Origin: Saccharothrix sp. ALI-22-I
GTDB taxonomy: Bacteria; Actinomycetota; Actinomycetes; Mycobacteriales; Pseudonocardiaceae
NCBI RefSeq assembly: GCF_001984175.1
Contig: NZ_MTQP01000065.1
Span: forward strand, 310,001-374,000
DNA: 64,000 nucleotides
Reading direction: 5' to 3'
The position numbers were made by a program, and so were the translations under genes. Under the pieces are notes generated by a model, which did not search any database, was not told where the DNA came from, and saw only the letters and a list, made by a program, of their open reading frames with translations. Of this stretch, positions 59,501-64,000 are shown in pieces; position 1 is the stretch's first letter; each line of letters begins with the position of its first letter.

Positions 59501-59581
59501 GTCGGTCAGCGGCGCCGCCGCGGCCCGCAGCAGCGCGACACCCGTGTGCCGGTACAGCGGCTTCTTACCAGCGGGAATCAT
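56516..59581 (-). CDS. Full-length LanB-type lantibiotic dehydratase
   Basis: A 1021-aa class I dehydratase. The N-terminal glutamylation domain (about 30-680) includes IRSATLSTARYALRGIGRPTPFGLFAGVA, and the C-terminal elimination domain of the thiopeptide/SpaB_C type (about 740-1010) has WWFLRYHSTRETDHLRLRL and RLVLDTYHPEVGRYGHG. It uses glutamyl-tRNA to dehydrate Ser and Thr. The ATG at 59581 has GGAGG upstream; the frame is open further but non-coding. It follows the precursor gene by 85 nt. Confidence 0.92.
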   Translation of the reverse strand: MIPAGKKPLYRHTGVALLRAAAAPLTDAPDRWPDLTDIPCCRLWLDRMWSRPSLAEAVRQASPSLADRVDAIRAGQTMPDRQIRSATLSTARYALRGIGRPTPFGLFAGVAPATVSGTARVRWGEDHRAAVRVNTEWLADITARAEAVPELLERLEVTINDLAVRRGDRLEVPHGPNRVAIRYTSVVAAVRDAASTPVRFGVLVDKLAEDFTADRRKVLDTLTDLVRQGHLLTDLRAPFTVTDPFAHLVARLHHADARALPGMSDLLGELDAVLAELRHHNDQATPLAEQHRLRATLLEHMRRLSPAGRTPLAADLLLDCDVRVPDGVVREMERAASALLRTTRHPTGDPAWRNYHAEFVDRYGTGTLVPLLDVVSPDASLGYPARYDGSVLSPPVPGFARRDERLAALAWRAMADGTREIVLTDDDIARLTDEDFDERYIPPHVELSARVHATSALAVERGEFTLTVAPARSAGTLTSRFTPMATGSGLAEVYRALPAATEGALRAQLSFGPKYAPAENVCRVPVYLDHVIPLGEHRAPGDPATLITVEDLAVTATRDRLYLVSRSRRRVVEPQVFHALALDKQPPPLARFLAELPRAFGAAWYQFDWGPHANLPVLPRVRYRRIVLSPAQWRLATADLPPGPAGDDGWRQLLDRWRRLWGCPDVVELRDADRTLRLTLDEPAHATLLHAHLVRHGQAVLYEATPAADYGWIDHHAHEIALPLVTARPAAPNPLRGALPEVNNTHGHLPGAPDSGWLTAKIHTHPERMNEIIARHLPALLDGLDGDPCWWFLRYHSTRETDHLRLRLRTDPGHYSACTNALGEWTQRMRQAGLIGRLVLDTYHPEVGRYGHGATLAAAEDVFAADSRLVAAMLRDLPATAAHPTALTVASMVGIVEGFLGGPTEAADWLTGRRVRTTPATDRAVTDEAIRLATDPAALRRLPGWTEPVERAWRSRADTLTAYRVQLPSDADTDAVLESLLHMHHNRAIGIDPDSEHACRRLTRHAALARRARRPRDGGGR

Positions 59582-59666
59582 CCGTTCCTCCGGAATGTGC
59601 AGCGCGGGACGGGCAGCCAGAGGGCCGGGCGGACCCGGCCCTCTGAGTCGAACCGGACGGTCGTCC

Positions 59667-59834
59667 TCACACGCCGCCGGTGACGCAAGCCGACGCGCAG
59701 GTGGGGTCGCAGCCGTCATCGGTTCCGTTGGTGCACGCGCCCTGCGCACCGTTCGGTGCGTCAGTGATGACCTGGATGTGGAGAGCGAACGGATCGTCCA
59801 CGGCCAACGCCTCGGCGTTGATCGTCGCGGTCAT
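59667..59834 (-). CDS. FxLD-family lanthipeptide precursor
   Basis: A 55-aa peptide. The leader contains DPFALHIQV: F16-A-L-H19 replaces the canonical FxLD. The core after DAPNGAQG holds Cys34, Cys42, Cys46 and Cys50 with Thr35, Thr38, Thr45, Ser48 and Thr52 as dehydration sites, allowing up to four thioether rings. AAGGGG lies about 8 nt before the ATG, and the ATG overlaps the stop of the gene upstream. It precedes the dehydratase gene in the same operon. Confidence 0.85.
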   Translation of the reverse strand: MTATINAEALAVDDPFALHIQVITDAPNGAQGACTNGTDDGCDPTCASACVTGGV

Positions 59835-60166
59835 GATTTTCCCCTTCGTCGGGTGGGTGCATCGTTGTCAACCCGGCCGGGAAAGCGTGTGAGAGCAAGG
59901 CTTTCGGGCCGGGAACCTTTCGTGTGGCGAGACTCAGGTGGCGGGTGGTCGTCGTCCGGTTGCGCCGTCCCCTCTGCTTTGTCCAGCAGCACGCGGGCAA
60001 GCTGCATCAGCTCATCGCCAAGTTCACGCTCGACCTCGGCCAGCGGCACGGTGTAGGACGTCGTGGTGGACCCGGTTGCGTCGTTCATGAGGCGCCCGAT
60101 GTACCGGCCAAGGGAGCTGTTGACGCTCGTGAGCCAGGACATGTAGACGAGTTGTGCCTTATCCAT
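59831..60166 (-). CDS. Small protein upstream of the lanthipeptide precursor
   Basis: A 111-aa hydrophilic protein (MDKAQLVYMSWLTSVNSSLGRYIGRLMND, then VPLAEVERELGDELMQLARVLLDK and a Pro/Arg-rich tail). No family is recognised. It overlaps the resolvase-like gene at one end and the precursor start at the other (ATGA), so it is translated with the pathway. A role in regulation or immunity is possible. Confidence 0.6.
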   Translation of the reverse strand: MDKAQLVYMSWLTSVNSSLGRYIGRLMNDATGSTTTSYTVPLAEVERELGDELMQLARVLLDKAEGTAQPDDDHPPPESRHTKGSRPESLALTRFPGRVDNDAPTRRRGKS

Positions 60167-60551
60167 GACGGCCTTTCGCCCAGGTGTCGGCATCGGGCGT
60201 CGGCAACTCGTCGTCGATGACGATGAGTTCGGTGGCGGTGTGCTTGATGCGCTGCGTCAACAACGCCCGAGCGTTCACCTCTTCGGACAACCGGTCCAGG
60301 TGAGGCACCACGACGCCGTACGACTCCCGCAGTTCGAGGACTTCCAGCAGGGCGCTGAACCCCGGCCGCACGATCTGGTCAGTCGGAAGCCGACGGTCGA
60401 TCCGGACGCCGGCCAGCTTGAGGCCACGCCTGCGGCAGAACGCGGCAATCTCATGTCGCAACGCCGCGATCTCGATCTCGTCGGCTTGCTCGGTGTGCAG
60501 GTATCCCCACACCACCTGGTGGGCGTCGCGGGTGTTGCCGCTGGTTGTCAT
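60159..60551 (-). CDS. Resolvase-fold protein without the catalytic serine
   Basis: A 130-aa protein shaped like the N-terminal domain of serine resolvases: WGYLHTEQADEIEIAALRHEIAAFC, RPGFSALLEVLE, SYGVVVPHLDRLSEE and ATELIVIDDE. The catalytic Ser (normally in the YxRVSS position) is absent, as is the C-terminal DNA-binding domain, so it is probably not an active recombinase. It is the first gene of the lanthipeptide operon and may act as a regulator or scaffold. ATG at 60551. Confidence 0.65.
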   Translation of the reverse strand: MTTSGNTRDAHQVVWGYLHTEQADEIEIAALRHEIAAFCRRRGLKLAGVRIDRRLPTDQIVRPGFSALLEVLELRESYGVVVPHLDRLSEEVNARALLTQRIKHTATELIVIDDELPTPDADTWAKGRHG

Positions 60552-60829
60552 GACGTAGGCACCTGTTCCCGGGTTCGCACCACCAAGACGACGAGGTAGG
60601 GCGGCACCCGACGCCGGGGGCGCGTCCACCGGGATCAGTCGGGGAAGATCCAGTGGGGTTCATCCGGCGTCAGGTGCCTGTGACGAGAGTGGACCTCACC
60701 TGCTGTTTTGCGGTCGCGCTCGTCCGCATGTGCCTATGCGGAAAACTCATCACCGGCTACGCTGCGTGCGCGTAATGTGACCGGGCTGGCGCAGTGTCAC
60801 TACGGGGGAACCGGGCGGGGATTGCTGAC
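60552..60829. promoter_or_regulatory. Divergent control region of the lanthipeptide cluster
   Basis: This 278-nt region lies between the leftward biosynthetic operon and the rightward XRE-type regulator. A 6-bp dyad, CCGCAT-N6-ATGCGG, at 60724-60741 is a candidate binding site. No gene is present. Confidence 0.4.
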
Positions 60830-62470
60830 ATGGGCAGGCAGCAGGAAGTTCGCCATTGTCGCTGCGGCACACGACTTGCCCGCGACAACCGAAACTCGCT
60901 GTGCCACGCCTGCATGAAGGTCGCGCGGCAGCTCCAAGCACAGCCCCCAGTGGTGCCCGCCGAGTTCTGGCAGCACCCGACGATGCGGCAGGCGCTCGCC
61001 GCCTGTGACATGGGCGCGGTCATCCGGGCCTTCCGTACCCATCCCTTCCACGGCCGGGGCATTCCCCAAGAGGTTGTCGCGTCGTGGGGCGGCATCTCCC
61101 AGGCCAGGCTGAGCCACATCGAGAACGGCGAGGAGATCAACAGCCTCAAGAAGCTCATGCGCTGGGCGCATGTCCTGGGCATCCCCAGCGACTTACTGTG
61201 GTTTCGGATGCCGAGCGCACCGCCAGAGCCCGGCGACAAGGCTTCGGCGGTGCGACAGCACCAGGCGACACCGCTGCCCGATGAAGCGCCAGCGAGCCAG
61301 GACAAGCACGGGCTCGTGCTGCCAGTGATGATCAATGGTCGCCCGGTGCTGCTGCCGCTCGATGCGCGAACCGCGACTGCCAGTGGCCTCGACGCCATCC
61401 TTGACCAGCTCGGTGAGGCCACCGGGCAGTCAGGGAACACTGCCGTCACGGCCACCGAATGGGGCGACATGAGTCCACTGAACCGCCGATCGCTGATCAA
61501 ACACGGCTTGAGCATCTCGACGCTGCCCGCGCTCGGCCTGCCGGAGAGTCCGCGGCTCGCCGCCGCGCTCGACGACGCGCGTCGATACGTCGACGGCACG
61601 GTGGTCGAGTACTTCAGGAACCAACTGGTGGCGTGCAAGACGGACGACGGCATGGTCGGCACCCACGGGACGCTGCCGGTGGTGCTCGGACTGCTGGGCG
61701 CCATCGAGCACCAGGCCCGGGACGTGAAGACGAACGTCCGCCGGGAGTTGCTGGCGGTGGGTGCCGACGTGGCCGAGTTCGCCGGGTGGCTGTACCGCGA
61801 CCTACGTGACCTCGCCACGGCGCTCTACTGGCACGACCGCGCCATCGAGTGGGCACAGGAAGCCGGCGACATGCCGATGCAGGGCTACGTCCTGGTCAAG
61901 AAGGCACAGCTCGCCTACGACGAGCGCGATCCCATGCGGATGCTGACGCTGAGCCAGGCTGCCCAGCACCCGTCATTTGATCTGCCCAAGCGGGTCAAGG
62001 CCGAGGCGGTGCAGCAGGAAGCGCGGGCCGACGCCATGCTAGGAGCCTCCATCGACGCCGTCGAGCGCAAGCTGGATGAAGCGCGACGGCTGCTCACCGA
62101 AGCCGAAGATCGGCCTGATGAACGCGGCCTGGGGGCGCACTACGGCGCACCGCTCCTGACCATGCAGGCCGCCATCTGCCAAACCGAAGCGGGGCAGCCC
62201 CGCCGCGCAGTCGCCCTCTACGAACGCACGCTCACCGAGCAGAACTTCTCGCCGCGGGACTACGGGTTCTTCCTGTCGTGGATGGCCGCATCGCTGGCGC
62301 TGGCCGGTGAACCGGATCAAGCCGCTGTCACCGGCGTGGCGTCGGCCCGCCGTGCCAAGGACGCCAACTCACAGCGAACCAAACGCGAGCTGGTCCGGGT
62401 ACTCCATGTCCTCAAGCCCTGGCGGAACCGGCCGGCCGTACGGGGCCTGCACGAAGCCGTTCACGGCTAA
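60830..62470 (+). CDS. XRE-type regulator with zinc-ribbon and TPR-like repeats
   Basis: A 546-aa regulator. CRCG and CHAC near the N-terminus (about 10-28) may bind zinc. An HTH_XRE-type domain lies at about 70-120 (GGISQARLSHIENGEEINSLKKLMRWAHVLGIPSDLL), and residues about 270-540 are helical tetratricopeptide-like repeats. Regulators of this build accompany FxLD clusters. It is divergent from the operon and likely controls it. The ATG at 60830 is used; an upstream GTG (60794) lacks a better site. Confidence 0.82.
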   Translation: MGRQQEVRHCRCGTRLARDNRNSLCHACMKVARQLQAQPPVVPAEFWQHPTMRQALAACDMGAVIRAFRTHPFHGRGIPQEVVASWGGISQARLSHIENGEEINSLKKLMRWAHVLGIPSDLLWFRMPSAPPEPGDKASAVRQHQATPLPDEAPASQDKHGLVLPVMINGRPVLLPLDARTATASGLDAILDQLGEATGQSGNTAVTATEWGDMSPLNRRSLIKHGLSISTLPALGLPESPRLAAALDDARRYVDGTVVEYFRNQLVACKTDDGMVGTHGTLPVVLGLLGAIEHQARDVKTNVRRELLAVGADVAEFAGWLYRDLRDLATALYWHDRAIEWAQEAGDMPMQGYVLVKKAQLAYDERDPMRMLTLSQAAQHPSFDLPKRVKAEAVQQEARADAMLGASIDAVERKLDEARRLLTEAEDRPDERGLGAHYGAPLLTMQAAICQTEAGQPRRAVALYERTLTEQNFSPRDYGFFLSWMAASLALAGEPDQAAVTGVASARRAKDANSQRTKRELVRVLHVLKPWRNRPAVRGLHEAVHG

Positions 62471-62473
62471 TAG

Positions 62474-63298
62474 CTAACGGTGCGTCGTCACCCACTGCGT
62501 CACGGCGGCGATGACGGACGCCTGCCACTGCTGGCTCTGCGGGTCGGCGTACTCGGGATCATCATGGACGGCGAACCCGTGTTGGGCGCCCTCCAACTCG
62601 ATCAGCTGATGTTCGCAGGTCAGTTGGCTGTCGGCTGCCCGTGACGACTCGACGGGGATGAAGGTGTCCTCGGTGCCGTGGACGATGAGCGTCGGGGCGG
62701 CGACATCCCCCAGGGTCGCCCGCGGCTGAAGCCAGAACACCTCGTTGAGCATCGGCCGGCCGAGCTTGAACGTCGGCGAGTGGCCGACGAAGCCCTGTTC
62801 GAGCAGTTGCTGCCCGGCCTTCTCGCTGATCTGACCACCTTCCCAAGCCCGCTTCTCGTCCACGAACCGCTTCTTGTAGTCGATCAGCGGGTTGAACAAG
62901 ACCAGCCTGGACACCTCGGCGGGCATCTTGGCCGCGTAGTACGCCGCCACGCCGCCCGAGAAGCTGGCCGCCACCAAGCTCACTGACGACAGTTCGGCCA
63001 GCCCGCGCAGGTGGTCGAGTCCCGAGCGGATGACGTTGAGCATCGAGGACAAGGTCAGGTCCTCCTGACGCCCTTCGCTCGTGCCGTGGCCAGGGAGGTC
63101 GAAGCGCAGGGAGGTGACACCGGCTCCAGCCAGTCCGTCAGCCAGCCGGGTGAAGAAGCCGCCCTCTTCCCGCGTCACGCCGGCCCCGTGTACCAGCAGC
63201 ACGGCATGCGACGGCGCGCTGGCGGGCGAGGTAAGGGTGCCAGCGAGGTGCAAACCATCGAGCGTGCGGACAGTGGCGCTCGTGCTCCGAGGCTGCAT
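62474..63298 (-). CDS. Alpha/beta hydrolase
   Basis: A 274-aa hydrolase of the dienelactone/lysophospholipase type: VLLVHGAGVTREEGGFF, LRFDLPGHGTSEG, the nucleophile in VAASFSGGVAAYY, the acid in HGTEDTFIP and His in GAQHGFAVHDD. It lacks a signal peptide. It is convergent with the XRE regulator gene and may belong to the lanthipeptide region, but no direct link is visible. Confidence 0.8.
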   Translation of the reverse strand: MQPRSTSATVRTLDGLHLAGTLTSPASAPSHAVLLVHGAGVTREEGGFFTRLADGLAGAGVTSLRFDLPGHGTSEGRQEDLTLSSMLNVIRSGLDHLRGLAELSSVSLVAASFSGGVAAYYAAKMPAEVSRLVLFNPLIDYKKRFVDEKRAWEGGQISEKAGQQLLEQGFVGHSPTFKLGRPMLNEVFWLQPRATLGDVAAPTLIVHGTEDTFIPVESSRAADSQLTCEHQLIELEGAQHGFAVHDDPEYADPQSQQWQASVIAAVTQWVTTHR

Positions 63299-63424
63299 CT
63301 ACGGCTCCAACTCGTCGGCTGCACCATCCATGATCCCGAGCCGGTGTATGCACAGCAACATCGAGAGCCTGATGCCCGCCTACTCGTCGAGATGCGCCGA
63401 TGAACGCTCGGCGAGCCGGAGTAA

Positions 63425-64000
63425 CTAGCGGACTTCGGCGACTCGCCAGTCGAACGTCGTGCGCTCGACTGCCGCGAGCAAGCGGTCCTCACGGCTGTCC
63501 CAGCGGGTCAGACGCCGGTCCGATGGGCCGAGTTCGATGCGTTCGAAGAGGGTCTTCGCGATGGATCGGCGGCCGGCGAGCGACAGCGCTTCCCAGCGCG
63601 GCGCACCGACATCGACCGTGAAACGGCCGTCACCCAGCAACTCCAGGCCCGCCGCGCAGGTGGTCAGTTCCGCAACGCGTCGCTGTGCGGCTTCCAGTTG
63701 CGGCTGAACCGCGTGCTCCAGGGCTGCCAGCGCAACGGCTGAGATGCCGTTCGGCGACGCGAACGACGCCCTGGCCTCGTCGAGCCGGGCTTGTAGGCGC
63801 GAGACCTCAGCCTGTGCTTCGGACGCCTCACCGTCCGGTGGCACGAACAGCCCTCGGGCATCAGGGCGGGAGAGGCGCTTGAGGATGACGTCGGTGACGA
63901 TGTCGTCGAGATCGTCCACGCGCACCGAGACGCAGGTGTCGTGGAAGCACCGGTAGCGGGCAGGGCGTTGCTTGCCCTCCGGTGCGACGTTGAGCGGCAG
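63425..64000 (-). CDS. Large serine recombinase, C-terminal part (gene runs off the window)
   Basis: The C-terminal 191 codons of a gene that continues beyond 64000. RYRCFHDTCVSVRVDDLDD is the end of the recombinase zinc ribbon, followed by a coiled coil (SEAQAEVSRLQARLDEARASF and LEAAQRRVAEL) and the usual C-terminal stretch GRRSIAKTLFERIEL. This is the layout of phage-type large serine integrases. The catalytic N-terminus is outside the window. It probably integrated part of the island. Confidence 0.82.
   Translation of the reverse strand: MPLNVAPEGKQRPARYRCFHDTCVSVRVDDLDDIVTDVILKRLSRPDARGLFVPPDGEASEAQAEVSRLQARLDEARASFASPNGISAVALAALEHAVQPQLEAAQRRVAELTTCAAGLELLGDGRFTVDVGAPRWEALSLAGRRSIAKTLFERIELGPSDRRLTRWDSREDRLLAAVERTTFDWRVAEVR

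Noticed and set aside
60159..60551. Calling this gene an active site-specific recombinase
   Set aside because: The catalytic serine position and DNA-binding domain are absent.

Overview
The window is high-GC actinobacterial chromosome. Gene content (tig-clpP1-clpP2-clpX, valS-folC-DUF4233, frequent GTG/TTG starts, 4-bp ATGA/GTGA overlaps) points to the order Pseudonocardiales, perhaps a Saccharothrix/Lentzea/Actinosynnema-like organism; the genus is an inference. No rRNA, tRNA or CRISPR array was found.

Positions 1-36460 read as ordinary chromosome. Trigger factor and the Clp protease genes (374-4591) are followed by a small hydrolase, a methyltransferase and a Tat-exported esterase. A formate/oxalate-type block follows: a CoA-transferase, fdhD, an OFA-family antiporter with a 37-aa membrane partner, and further on an FdhF/YdeP-type molybdo-oxidoreductase (15518-17812). 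TetR and ArsR regulators have visible operators. Two tandem paralogous membrane proteins (18234-20097) precede valS-folC-DUF4233. Next come an ArsR/VOC operon with a textbook promoter, a PucR regulator facing a lipase, phoD, a MerR-VOC fusion, and an 1837-residue secreted amylase-pullulanase preceded by dyad operators.

From about 36500 to the right edge the sequence is a mosaic of mobile and accessory DNA. (i) 36591-40151 is a remnant of a conjugative/integrative element: a winged-helix Rep-like gene with an internal DnaA box and four phased iterons, a DUF2637 membrane protein and a TraB/FtsK translocase destroyed by an internal deletion. (ii) 40168-42928 is an AT-richer defence pair: a HEPN/beta-propeller protein divergent from a Shedu (DUF4263) nuclease. 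(iii) 42929-46392 holds gene remnants, an exonuclease-BRCT protein and unknown genes. (iv) 46429-50677 is a mobilization module: excisionase-like protein, DUF3987-like protein, an oriT-like pair of perfect inverted repeats, MobC and relaxase. (v) 50883-53048 has a dead IS5-type transposase and a second AT-rich pair, a zinc metallopeptidase with a small helix-containing protein. (vi) 54070-62470 is an FxLD-type lanthipeptide cluster: resolvase-like protein, small protein, precursor, dehydratase, cyclase and methyltransferase in one leftward overlapping operon, with a divergent XRE-TPR regulator. (vii) The window ends inside a large serine recombinase.

The most interesting candidates are the HEPN-propeller/Shedu pair, the lanthipeptide cluster with a non-canonical leader motif, and the iteron origin embedded in coding sequence.
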